From NCBI RefSeq assembly GCF_019974135.1, contig NZ_AP025017.1, forward strand, positions 2,914,001-2,978,000: 64,000 bases of DNA. Reading direction: 5' to 3'. The notes below the pieces were generated by a model. The model ran no database searches, had not been told where the DNA came from, and saw only the letters and a program-made list of their open reading frames with translations. The DNA comes from Actinomyces capricornis (GTDB taxonomy: Bacteria; Actinomycetota; Actinomycetes; Actinomycetales; Actinomycetaceae). The translations under genes were made by a program, and so were the position numbers. Positions 55,332 to 63,400 of the stretch are shown piece by piece (position 1 is the first letter of the stretch; each line of letters begins with the position of its first letter).

Positions 55332-56515
55332 GGCCGCCCTGCCTCGGGCTCTGCGGCCTCCAGCAGGCCCCGGGCGCACCGTCCGGCCGCGGCGGCGGCC
55401 AGGAAGGCGGCCGCATCCTCCTCCAGGCCCCGGCCCATGGTGGACATCCGCATCCCGGTGGCCTCCTGGGCCGCCCGCAGCGCCTCCATGAGGCCGGTCG
55501 TGGGCACGGGCACCAGTCGGTGCCGGCCGGCTCCGGGCCGCGGGGCGCACAGGTTCCGGGCCTGCTCATCGACCTGCGCGCCCAGGGCGCCGTCGAGCTG
55601 GGGGACGGCGATATCCGCGGCCGCCAGCGCCACCCGCCCGTAGGCGGTCATCGAGTGGTGGGACACGCCCCGGTGGCGGTCGCGCGCATCGGCCTGGGAG
55701 ATCCGCAGGCAGGCCACCGGCCGGCCCCCCAGGGCGGCGACGGCGTTGATCGCCTCGCCGCAGGCCACCCCGGAGAAGCCCCAGGGGGTGTCGGTGCCCA
55801 GGTTCCCCGGCCCCTGGATGACCACGGCCACCTGCGCGCCCAGGACGTGGCGGGCGGCGAGCAGCGCGTTGTGCACGGTGACGGCCTCGATGTCCCCGCC
55901 CCAGGCCTGCCCCGCGCTGACGGTGCCGGCGAGCCAGCCTGCCCGCCGCAGCCCGGCCACAGTGCGCGAGTAGGGCAGCGGCAGGGCGCCGCCGTCGGTC
56001 ATGATGTAGGCGGTCCGGGGCGCCTGCGGGGCGGTGGGGGCGCGCAGGCCCGCCAGGATCGCGGGCAGGCAGGAGTGCAGGTCGGCCACCACCACCGGCA
56101 TGCCCTCCAGGCCCAGGGCGCCGATCGGCGCGCTGAGCAGGGGGTGGTGGGCGGTGCCCTGCTCATCGATGCCGGTGACCATCACCTGGTCGGGCATGTA
56201 GCGGGCCTTGACCAGGTGGCCCTCCCGGGGGGCGTCCGGGGGCAGCACATCCAGGCGGGCGGCCACCATGGCGTGCCCGCCGGTGCCCAGGCCCCGGTCG
56301 AGGGCGGAGACCTCCAGGCGCAGGCGCTCCCCGGCCTGGGGCACGCCGGTGATCGCCTGGTAGGCCACTGCCCCGATGCGCTCGCCCGGGCCCGGCCCAC
56401 GGGCATCCTGAGGCGCGTCGGTGATCTCCACCTCCAGTTCCGCGCAGGCCCGCCCCTGCCGGCCCCAGGACCGTCGCAGGCCGATCATCACGCCGTCGCG
56501 CCACATCATGCCCAC
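55328..56515 (-). CDS. DUF3866 family protein
   Basis: A 395-residue protein matching the actinobacterial DUF3866 family as I remember it. ALDRGLGTGGHAMVAARLD, EGHLVKARYMPDQVMVTGID and GMPVVVADLHSCLPAILAG are the family blocks, followed by IQGPGNLGTDTPWGFSGV and VSHHSMTAYGR. No enzymatic function is established. There is no signal peptide or membrane segment. Here it is the first gene of a coupled operon with a histidine kinase and response regulator (ATGA overlap), which is unusual for a protein thought of as core. An IS element lies directly upstream and could have replaced its promoter. Confidence 0.8.
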   Translation of the reverse strand: MGMMWRDGVMIGLRRSWGRQGRACAELEVEITDAPQDARGPGPGERIGAVAYQAITGVPQAGERLRLEVSALDRGLGTGGHAMVAARLDVLPPDAPREGHLVKARYMPDQVMVTGIDEQGTAHHPLLSAPIGALGLEGMPVVVADLHSCLPAILAGLRAPTAPQAPRTAYIMTDGGALPLPYSRTVAGLRRAGWLAGTVSAGQAWGGDIEAVTVHNALLAARHVLGAQVAVVIQGPGNLGTDTPWGFSGVACGEAINAVAALGGRPVACLRISQADARDRHRGVSHHSMTAYGRVALAAADIAVPQLDGALGAQVDEQARNLCAPRPGAGRHRLVPVPTTGLMEALRAAQEATGMRMSTMGRGLEEDAAAFLAAAAAGRCARGLLEAAEPEAGRP

Positions 56516-56544
56516 CAGCGTAGCGACCGCCCTGCGGCCGCAGT

Positions 56545-57992
56545 GGGGTCAAGTCTCTTGGTGTGGTGTTTTTTGGGTTAGGTGGTGAGGGTTATCAGGG
56601 GGTGGTTGTCGGGGGTGGTGTGGGTCAGGGTGTGGGTGAGTTGCTGGAGTGAGGTCTGGGATAGGTAGCGGCGTTCGCTGTACTGCCATTCCTCGTGCTG
56701 CTCTTGGAGGACGGCGCCGATCAGGCGGGTGACGGACTCGCGGTCGGGGAAGACCTGGACGACGTCGGCGCGGCGCTTGATCTCGCGGTTGAGGCGCTCG
56801 ATGGGGTTGTTGGACCAGATCTTTTACCAGTGCTCGCGGGGCATCGCGGTGAAGGCGGTCAGGTCGGGCTCGGCGTCAATCAGCATCTGGGCGATGGCGG
56901 GCAGCCAGGACTGCAGGGAGTCGATGACCTGCTTGTACTGGGCGGCCACGGCCTGGGGGCTGGTCTGGGCGAAGATGGTGGAGATCAGCGCATTGACAGG
57001 CTTGGAGTGGGCCGAGCCCAGGTGCTGGGTGACGTTGCGGGCGAAGTGGACCCGGCAGCGCTGCCAGGCCGCCCCGGGCAGGATCGCCTTGATCGCGGCC
57101 TTCAGGCCCGCGTGGGCGTCACTGGTGACCAGCGCCACGCCCAGGGGATCAGCGGTGCTGGCGACCCTCAATCCCCGCTGGCGCAGGGAGCGCAGGAACT
57201 CGGTCCAAAAGTCGGTGGTCTCGGCGTCCCCGATGGCCATGCCCAGGATCTCGCGCCGGCCCAGGGCTGATACTCCGGTGGCTACTACCAGGGCCTGGCA
57301 GACCACGCGGTGGCCCATGCGCACATCGAGGTAGGTCGCGTCCACGAACAGGTAGGGGAACCAGGAGTGGTCCAGGGGCCGGGTCAGGAACTGGCCCACG
57401 CCCTGGTCGATGTCCTTGCAGATGCGCGAGACGCTCGAGCGCGAGATGCCTGACTCGCACCCCAGGGCCTTGACCAGTTCATCGACCTTGCGTGTGGAGA
57501 CCCCCTCGATCCAGGCCGAGCAGATCACGGCGTACAGGGCCTTATCGACCCTCCTGCGCGGGTTGAGCAGGCTGGGGAAGAACGACCCGGAGCGCAGCTT
57601 GGGGATGGCCAGCTCGACCTCTCCGGCAGTGGTGGCCAGTGTCTTGGCTCGCTTGCCGTTGCGCCTGTTGGTGCGCTGCTCGGTGCGCTCATAGCGGCCG
57701 GCGCCGATGACCGCGGCCGCCTCGGCATCGATCAGGTCTTGCAGACCGGCTTGCAGCATCCGGCGGAAGACATCGTCATGGGCCAGGTCAGGGTCGGACA
57801 GCACTTCCCCGATCAGGGCAGACACGGCAGACTTGTGCGTGGGCATCGTGGGAACACTCCTGGTGAATCTTGGTCGAGAATCTGGGTCCCACGATGCCCA
57901 CCCCAGCACCCCCGGCTGGCCAAGCCCCGCAGGAATTGCCACCACACTACGAGACGCACCCCAGCCGTAGAACCAGCACTTCCCTAAACCCC
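56545..57992 (-). mobile_element. IS256-family insertion sequence (ends approximate)
   Basis: The element encloses one IS256-type transposase frame. Ends are set where GGGGT (56545-56549) faces ACCCC (57988-57992); beyond these five bases the terminal repeats match poorly and no target duplication is evident. The size of about 1.45 kb fits the family. It lies between the DUF3866 gene and the mobile element region. Confidence 0.6.
56578..57846 (-). pseudogene. IS256-family transposase interrupted by an in-frame TAA
   Basis: The frame from the ATG at 57846 reads 340 residues of an IS256 mutator-type transposase, then meets TAA at 56824-56826 (codon 341). It continues in the same frame for 81 more codons to the true stop at 56578. 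The first two catalytic Asp residues are in YLFVDATYLDV and LVTSDAHAGLKAAI. The third catalytic residue, Glu in [15 protein letters not shown], lies just after the premature stop. The truncated product therefore lacks the full DDE site. Relatives have Arg or Lys at the stop position (REHWRKIW type); a single A-to-T change of AAA would produce it. It is likely inactive unless read through. Confidence 0.85.
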
Positions 57993-58216
57993 GCACGCCA
58001 GTGACTGTTGTGGAAACAACAGCAAGCACTGTCATCTCCCTTAATGTCCGGAATGAAGGGTCGCGACAGCGATTCCTTCCATCCCTGACCGCTGGCATCC
58101 TCCCGACCTTGCTGGTCGCCGGTGGTGTCGTATCGCTTCAGGATGAGTGCTTCAGGGTGTTGTCGGCAGCACTGGTTTATGCGACATATGGAGGCAGGGT
58201 GCTATGAATGCGCCAG

Positions 58217-58237
58217 CAGTAGAGCATCCCTCTACTG
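58217..58237. repeat. 8-bp hairpin before the methyltransferase gene
   Basis: CAGTAGAG pairs with CTCTACTG around CATCC, 38 bases before the methyltransferase start; an A-rich stretch and AAAGGAGAG follow. It could end upstream transcription or act in the leader. The rest of 57993-58274 holds no convincing gene. Confidence 0.35.
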
Positions 58238-58274
58238 ATGTCACCAAAAATGTAAAAAGAAAGGAGAGTCGACC

Positions 58275-58868
58275 ATGAAGAGTGAGACGATTATTAGCGA
58301 TGAGCGCCGAGTGCCGGGCCTGCCGGACGGTGGCTTCCGTACCATTCTGGCGGATCCGCCCTGGCCGGCCCAGGGTGGGGAGCGGCATTACCGGACGATG
58401 AGTCTGGAGCGCATTGAGGCTCTGCCGGTTGGTGAACTGGCCGCCCCGAATGCCCATCTGTGGCTGTGGACCACCAACGCCCTGCTGCCTCAGGCCTACG
58501 AGGTGGCCGCCGCCTGGGGCTTCACGGTGCGCAGCCCGCTGACCTGGGTGAAGTTCCGCCTGGGCCTGTCGGGCCGCTACCAGCTGCGCAACGCCACCGA
58601 GCAGCTGCTGTTCTGCACCCGGGGCCACGCCCCGCTGGGCAACCACTCCCAGCCCACCTGGTTCAACGCCCCGGTCACCGAGCACTCGCGCAAGCCGGCC
58701 GAGCAGTTCGCCATCATCGAGCGGATCAGCGCCGGGCCGTTCCTGGAGCTGTTCGCCCGCCGCCGCCCGCAGTCCAACCAGGACTGGGCCATCTGGGGCA
58801 ACGAGGTCGCCTCCGACATCCGCATCCCCGAATACCCGGTGCCGCGCTACAGCCAGGAGGTCCGGTGA
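58275..58868 (+). CDS. MT-A70-family adenine methyltransferase
   Basis: A 197-residue SAM-dependent N6-adenine methyltransferase. The catalytic DPPW is at residues 27-30 (TILADPPWPAQGG). HLWLWTTNALLPQAYEVAAAWGF and LTWVKFRLGLSGRYQLRNATEQLLFCTRG are MT-A70 signatures, and the late segment EHSRKPAEQF gives the SAM-binding Asn/Ser region of the family. The short length is typical of phage and mobile-element versions, which modify DNA adenines to protect the element. AAAGGAGAG precedes the ATG. No paired restriction enzyme is visible. It is the first gene of the mobile element region and runs into the next small gene. Confidence 0.88.
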   Translation: MKSETIISDERRVPGLPDGGFRTILADPPWPAQGGERHYRTMSLERIEALPVGELAAPNAHLWLWTTNALLPQAYEVAAAWGFTVRSPLTWVKFRLGLSGRYQLRNATEQLLFCTRGHAPLGNHSQPTWFNAPVTEHSRKPAEQFAIIERISAGPFLELFARRRPQSNQDWAIWGNEVASDIRIPEYPVPRYSQEVR

Positions 58869-58901
58869 TGAGGAACTACGGATTACAAGGAAGGAACTGG
58901 G

Positions 58902-59096
58902 ATGTCTGGGGACTCGAGGAACTCGCTGCCCGGGAGCCTGCTGCGCGTCGGCGTCGGACTCGTCCTGGTCGCGATTGGGCTGAAGTGGATCGCCTGCGTG
59001 CTGCAAAGCGCCTGGATATGGCTCGCCGGCGGGCTCGTCATAGTGCTTGCCAGCGCCGCAGCAGTGTCCTGGTGGCGGGGCCGGGACCAGTGGTGA
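58902..59096 (+). CDS. Small membrane protein
   Basis: A 64-residue protein with two predicted transmembrane helices (LLRVGVGLVLVAIGLKWIA and LAGGLVIVLASAAAVSW) and a basic, tryptophan-containing end (WWRGRDQW). GAAGGAA stands upstream of the ATG. No family is recognised. Small two-helix proteins of this kind are common in conjugative elements. An overlapping frame (58868 onward) lacks hydrophobic pattern and is rejected. Confidence 0.55.
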   Translation: MSGDSRNSLPGSLLRVGVGLVLVAIGLKWIACVLQSAWIWLAGGLVIVLASAAAVSWWRGRDQW

Positions 59097-59106
59097 GGAG
59101 GCGGAC

Positions 59107-59364
59107 ATGAGCCCGCGCCCTCAACCAGTCCGTCGTCGTGGTGGCCGCCCAGCTTCGTCCCACGCGGTCTGGGTAGTCGGGCGTCGACGGCTCCTGGATC
59201 ACCAGGAGCTGGCCCGAGTCCTGCTGGCGCTACTACAGCACCAGCAGTCTCAGGAGACCGCGCCGGCGGCGGTCGGCGACGACACCGCCAAGCAGGCCGG
59301 TGCAGCCCTTCACAACATCAACCAGTCTCAGCCGAAGGAGGCGGATGATGACCTCCTGGGGTAG
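59107..59364 (+). CDS. Small protein of unknown function in the mobile element
   Basis: An 85-residue hydrophilic protein. The N-terminal part is very basic (PRPQPVRRRGGRP). A short amphipathic helix follows (DHQELARVLLALLQHQQ), then a polar acidic tail. GAGGAGG lies just before the ATG, a strong translation signal. Its end overlaps the start of the TraG-like gene, so the two are translationally coupled. It could be a DNA-binding accessory factor of the coupling protein; no family supports this directly. Confidence 0.5.
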   Translation: MSPRPQPVRRRGGRPASSHAVWVVGRRRLLDHQELARVLLALLQHQQSQETAPAAVGDDTAKQAGAALHNINQSQPKEADDDLLG

Positions 59365-61579
59365 CCAGGCCGCTCACGCAGCACCGCTGAGTTGGTTTCA
59401 GGTGCAGTTGAGTCAGCCACTGAGCACCACTGATGCCACCGGGATGCTGGATCGGATCCTGGCTGACTGGCATCTGGGTCGGGTGGTGCTGGAGACCAGG
59501 GCTAGTAGTGGCCGGGCGCGCACCTTCGTGGCGACCAGGCCTGGTACCGGCCTTGAGGCGACGATCCCCGAGTTGGTACCCGGTAGCCGCGTCACCACCC
59601 CCGCTGAGGGCAGGCAGAGCGTCGATGCGGCGCTGCGACTGAAGGTGTCTCGGCCACTACTGCCGCTGAACATCGAGCGCATCGAGGCCGTTGTTCGGGC
59701 GGTCCTGGCGGCGATGGCCGCTACCGATACGGGGGAGGAGCTGGTCATCCAGGCCCTGATCGGGCCGCGTTACCGGCCCTCGCTCAGTAGCGGTCAGTTG
59801 GCGCGCAGCGGCTGGCTGGAGCTGCTCGGATTCGCCCATCCAGTCCAGGAGCCACGACTGAGTGCTGCCATCCGCCGGCGAGAGGGTCAGCACCAGGCTG
59901 GTGTGATGCTCCGGCTCGGCGCCCGCGCCGCCACCCCAGCCAGATGGCGAGCCCTCCTGAGCGGTCTGCTGGGGGCGCTGCGCATGAGTGAGGGGGCCGG
60001 GGTACGACTGCGGGCCTGCGGCGAGCAGCCCGAGCGCCTTACTCAGGCACGTCGTCCTTGGCGCTACCCACTGACCTTGAGCGCCCACGAGCTGGCCTGC
60101 CTTATCGGCTGGCCTATCGGGGCCGGTGAGCTGCCAGCCACCCCCGGGGCGCACCCGCGTCGTCTGCCGCTGCCTGAGCACCGAGATACCACGCGCGCCT
60201 TCGCTACCTCGAATGAGCCGGCCCAGTCGGGACGACTGGGGATCTCCATCCACGACGCCCTGTTCCATACCGTGCTGCTGGGCCCTACCGGCGCTGGCAA
60301 ATCCACCGCCATGGCTCAGCTGGCGCTGGCCGACATCCGGGCAGGGCGCGGCGTGCTGCTCATCGACCCCAAGGCGGATCTGGTTCATGATCTGCTGGCC
60401 CGCATCCCACCGGAGCGGCGCGATGACGTGGTGGTCATCGATCCGACCAGCCCCACGCCGGTGGGCATTAATCCACTGGCGACGACTTTCACTGGCAGCC
60501 GACGGCGCCCAGAGCTTATCGCCGACGCTGTCCTGGCCACCTTCAAGACGCTCTTCGCCGACTCGTGGGGGCCGCGCACCGAGGAGATCCTGACTGCCGG
60601 TCTGCTGACCCTGGCCCGTACCCCGGGCGCCACCCTGGTGGACCTGCCGCTGCTATTGACCAGTCCTGCCCACCGCCGGCGTATCACCGCGGCGGCCCCT
60701 GATCCCTTGGGGACCGATCGGTTCTGGGAGAAGTATGAGGCATTGTCGGAGGCTCAGCGCAGCCAGTGGATCGCCCCGGTGCTCAACAAGCTCCAGCCCT
60801 TCCTCATCCGCCCGCACCTGCGCGCCACCCTGGGTCAGGCGGAGCCGCGCTTCGACCCGTCCGAGCTGCTGACCCGCCAGCGCATCGTCCTGGTATCACT
60901 GAACAAGGGCGTGCTGGGGGCTGAGTCGGCCCGCCTACTGGGCAGCCTGCTGATCGGCCAGCTATGGCCCCTCATCCTGGCCCGGGCCGCCCTGCCGCCC
61001 GAGCGCCGGCACATCGTCAGCATCTACATCGACGAGGTCCAGGACTACCTAGCCCTGCCTGGGGACCTGGCCGACGCGCTGGCCCAGGCCAGATCACTGG
61101 GGGTGGCCTTCCACCTGGCCCACCAGTACCGCGCCCAGCTGCCGTCAGCCCTGCGGGCCGGCATCGACACCAATGCCCGCAACAAGATCATCTTCAGCCT
61201 ATCCGCCAGTGATGCCAGCGAGATGGCCCGCCAGGCTACAGGACTGGAAGCGGCCGACTTCCAACTGCTGCCGCGCTTTGCCGTCTACGCCCGGACCCTC
61301 TACCAGGGTCACCTCCAGACCTGGGCGATGGCCACCACCATGCCGCTACCACCCCCGACCGCTGACCCGGTGGAGTTGCATGCCGCCAGCACCGCTCGCT
61401 ACGGCCAAGACGCCCGGGACGTCGAGACCGGGCTGCTCGAGCGCCTCGGGGCCACACCCCAGACGACGGGCGGCTCGGCGCCACCGGCTGGGAACGTGCG
61501 CGCGGCGGAGACGATCATCGGGCGGCGACCACGCAAGGCCACCGGCAGACCAGACAGTGGCAGACGAAGAGACAGATGA
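59348..61579 (+). CDS. TraG/VirD4-like conjugation ATPase (TraM recognition domain)
   Basis: A 743-residue ATPase resembling type IV coupling proteins, which bring DNA to a conjugation channel. The N-terminal 300 residues are unrecognised and have no clear membrane helix. The Walker A GPTGAGKST is at about residues 312-320, and LIDPKADLVHDLLARIP follows, as in VirD4/TraG proteins. Walker B is IVSIYIDEVQDYLALPGD near residue 558. QARSLGVAFHLAHQY and KIIFSLSASDASEMARQA match the C-terminal TraM recognition region. The ATG at 59348 has GGAGG seven bases upstream; one codon earlier is another ATG. The missing membrane anchor suggests action with a partner or on a soluble pathway. Confidence 0.85.
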   Translation: MTSWGSQAAHAAPLSWFQVQLSQPLSTTDATGMLDRILADWHLGRVVLETRASSGRARTFVATRPGTGLEATIPELVPGSRVTTPAEGRQSVDAALRLKVSRPLLPLNIERIEAVVRAVLAAMAATDTGEELVIQALIGPRYRPSLSSGQLARSGWLELLGFAHPVQEPRLSAAIRRREGQHQAGVMLRLGARAATPARWRALLSGLLGALRMSEGAGVRLRACGEQPERLTQARRPWRYPLTLSAHELACLIGWPIGAGELPATPGAHPRRLPLPEHRDTTRAFATSNEPAQSGRLGISIHDALFHTVLLGPTGAGKSTAMAQLALADIRAGRGVLLIDPKADLVHDLLARIPPERRDDVVVIDPTSPTPVGINPLATTFTGSRRRPELIADAVLATFKTLFADSWGPRTEEILTAGLLTLARTPGATLVDLPLLLTSPAHRRRITAAAPDPLGTDRFWEKYEALSEAQRSQWIAPVLNKLQPFLIRPHLRATLGQAEPRFDPSELLTRQRIVLVSLNKGVLGAESARLLGSLLIGQLWPLILARAALPPERRHIVSIYIDEVQDYLALPGDLADALAQARSLGVAFHLAHQYRAQLPSALRAGIDTNARNKIIFSLSASDASEMARQATGLEAADFQLLPRFAVYARTLYQGHLQTWAMATTMPLPPPTADPVELHAASTARYGQDARDVETGLLERLGATPQTTGGSAPPAGNVRAAETIIGRRPRKATGRPDSGRRRDR

Positions 61580-61812
61580 ATTGCTGTGCCGACGCCGCAT
61601 CCCGCGCGGGACGAGCCGGGCGACCAATCGCCCGACCGCTCGCGACGACAAGCACCCGCCAGCTTCGGCGGCATCCCGGCCCAAATCGGCCAACACCGGA
61701 GGCGACTACCAGCCCCTGCTGGTTGCCATCCCACGCATGCCGGGCCGGCCGCCGGCAGACAACCACTCCCAGACGCAGACAACCACCGTGAGACAAGGAA
61801 GGAGGACCGACC

Positions 61813-62691
61813 ATGCCAGCCACCATCGACGCCAGGAGGCGCATCGGGCGCCGCCAGCTCCAGGCCATCGCCGAGCAGCTCGACACCACCGACCACGACC
61901 TCTTCGAGTTGCTGGCCACCCACCGCTACGCCACTACCAGCCAACTGGCCCAGATCGCCAACCTGGACGGGCGTTGGGCCACCCAGCGCTCCGCACTGCG
62001 CCAGACCACCCGCCGCCTGAGCCGCCACCACCGCCTGGGGTTGGTGGACCACCTGGCGAGGCGTATCGGGGGAGTGCGGGCCGGATCCACCGGATTCATC
62101 TGGCACCTACGGGAACCCGGCCACCGCCTGATCGCCCAGCAGCACAGCACCGACCACCAGCCGACCGGTACTGGCCAGACCCCGGCGGTCGCGGGCAGGC
62201 GCCGGCGCCACAGCGAGCCCTCCCACGCCTTCCTGGCCCACACCCTGGCCATCACCCAGACCCGGCTGATCATCGAGCAGGCCGCCTACGACGCTGGCGG
62301 ACACCTCACCCTCCTGGCCACCGAACCAGCCTGTTGGCGCAGCTGGATGCTGCCCTCCGGAGCCCAGCGCTGGCTCAAACCCGACCTGGAGGCCATCACC
62401 ACCACCAAGCACGGCGAGCAGGACCACTGGCTGCTGGAGGTCGATCTGGCCACCGAGAACCCCGCCCGCCTCCTGGCCAAATGCCATACCTACCAGGACC
62501 ATCTCAGCAGCGGCACCGAGCAAGCCGCCAACGGCGGCTATTACCCGCAGGTTGTGTGGGTGATGAATAGCGCCAAGCGGGCTGAGTGGCTGGAGCGGCA
62601 GATCCAGGCTGACCAGTACCTGATGTCAGGGTTGTTCAAGATCGTAGCCAGCGCCGAGCAGTTGACCCGCCTCATCCAGCAAGGCCCATAA
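61813..62691 (+). CDS. Replication-relaxation family protein
   Basis: A 292-residue protein of the replication-relaxation family found in actinobacterial plasmids and integrative elements. An N-terminal winged-helix region is visible (HDLFELLATHRYATTSQLAQIANL, partly cited). LRQTTRRLSRHHRLGLVDHL and then a nuclease-like core with WLKPDLEAITT and HWLLEVDLATENPARLLAKCHTYQDHL follow, characteristic of the family. AAGGAAGGA precedes the ATG. The 230 bases between the TraG-like gene and this one hold no convincing gene. It probably takes part in replication or nicking of the element; the exact reaction is unknown. Confidence 0.82.
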   Translation: MPATIDARRRIGRRQLQAIAEQLDTTDHDLFELLATHRYATTSQLAQIANLDGRWATQRSALRQTTRRLSRHHRLGLVDHLARRIGGVRAGSTGFIWHLREPGHRLIAQQHSTDHQPTGTGQTPAVAGRRRRHSEPSHAFLAHTLAITQTRLIIEQAAYDAGGHLTLLATEPACWRSWMLPSGAQRWLKPDLEAITTTKHGEQDHWLLEVDLATENPARLLAKCHTYQDHLSSGTEQAANGGYYPQVVWVMNSAKRAEWLERQIQADQYLMSGLFKIVASAEQLTRLIQQGP

Positions 62692-62852
62692 CGCCACCCC
62701 TGGAGATCATCCATCAGAGTAAAAAGAGAGATCCACGCATCCATGCCGCTAATTCGATCACCCGTCAACTCCGGAAGTGCGTTCTCCATGCTATTCCTGC
62801 CGCCACCTAGGGCCACTAATGAGAGGGATGGGTGGGATGAGAGTATTCGGAC

Positions 62853-62882
62853 TTGACTCTTCGGGCCAACTGAGCGTCAATA
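62853..62882 (+). promoter_or_regulatory. Candidate promoter upstream of the resolvase-like and recombinase genes
   Basis: TTGACT (62853-62858) and TCAATA (62877-62882) are 18 bp apart in an AT-richer intergenic stretch (62692-62953), 70 bases before the ATG at 62954. No gene is seen in this stretch. Confidence 0.3.
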
Positions 62883-62953
62883 GAAGTAGAGACAGAGGTT
62901 GTGCCAGTCTCTTGCGTCAGTAGCTAAGAATCACTGAAGGGAGGAATAATCTC

Positions 62954-63400
62954 ATGCCCGGAACCACGCCAACTGAATCAAGCATCGAGGGCGTCGTCAT
63001 CTATGCCCACGGCCAGTATCCGGCCCAGATCACCAGGCAGAGCACCGCGCTGCGGCGCTACTGCCGGCACGCTGGTCTGGCGGTCATCACCGAGTTCCAC
63101 GACCTGGAGGATCGCACCATCGGCCTGGACATGGCGCTGCGGGCCGTCCGGGAGCCCTGTGTCCGCTACCTGTGCACCACCAACTGGCCAACCGCCAACC
63201 TCGACGCCGAGGCCGCCCTGTCCATCACCGAGCTCCTGAACCACGACCACATCAGCCTGCTCACCATCCATGATCAGGCGCCACAGGACCAGCCGCACCG
63301 CCACACGACCAGTCACCGTGCCGTAGGGGACCCACGCAGCCGGCCCGTCGACCAACGCCCATTCACCCCAGCAACCAGCACCGGAAGGAGGCCCTCATGA
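62954..63400 (+). CDS. Resolvase-like protein lacking the catalytic serine
   Basis: A 148-residue protein whose first 105 residues follow the fold of serine recombinase N-terminal domains. VVIYAHGQYPAQITRQSTAL corresponds to the family start (VIYARVSxxxQxxSIxxQxxAL); RYCRHAGLAVITEFHDLED and LLNHDHISLLTIHD also align. The nucleophilic Ser is replaced: the aligned position holds Gln21, and the usual Arg before it is His19. It has no DNA-binding domain, and the last 40 residues are polar. GGGAGG precedes the ATG, and its stop overlaps the ATG of the large serine recombinase. It may be a regulator or subunit of that enzyme; this is inference. Confidence 0.6.
   Translation: MPGTTPTESSIEGVVIYAHGQYPAQITRQSTALRRYCRHAGLAVITEFHDLEDRTIGLDMALRAVREPCVRYLCTTNWPTANLDAEAALSITELLNHDHISLLTIHDQAPQDQPHRHTTSHRAVGDPRSRPVDQRPFTPATSTGRRPS

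Noticed and set aside
56530..58000. Target-site duplication around the IS256 element
   Set aside because: Flanks GCCGCAGT and GCACGCCA are only loosely similar; terminal repeats match clearly for five bases only, so the ends and duplication are not secure.
58001..58207. 68-codon frame between the IS and the methyltransferase gene
   Set aside because: No ribosome binding site, no pattern; it starts in sequence close to the IS end.
61576..62020. Short frames between the TraG-like gene and the replication-relaxation gene
   Set aside because: Arg/Pro/Thr-rich low-complexity translations overlapping the true gene in another frame; no ribosome binding site.
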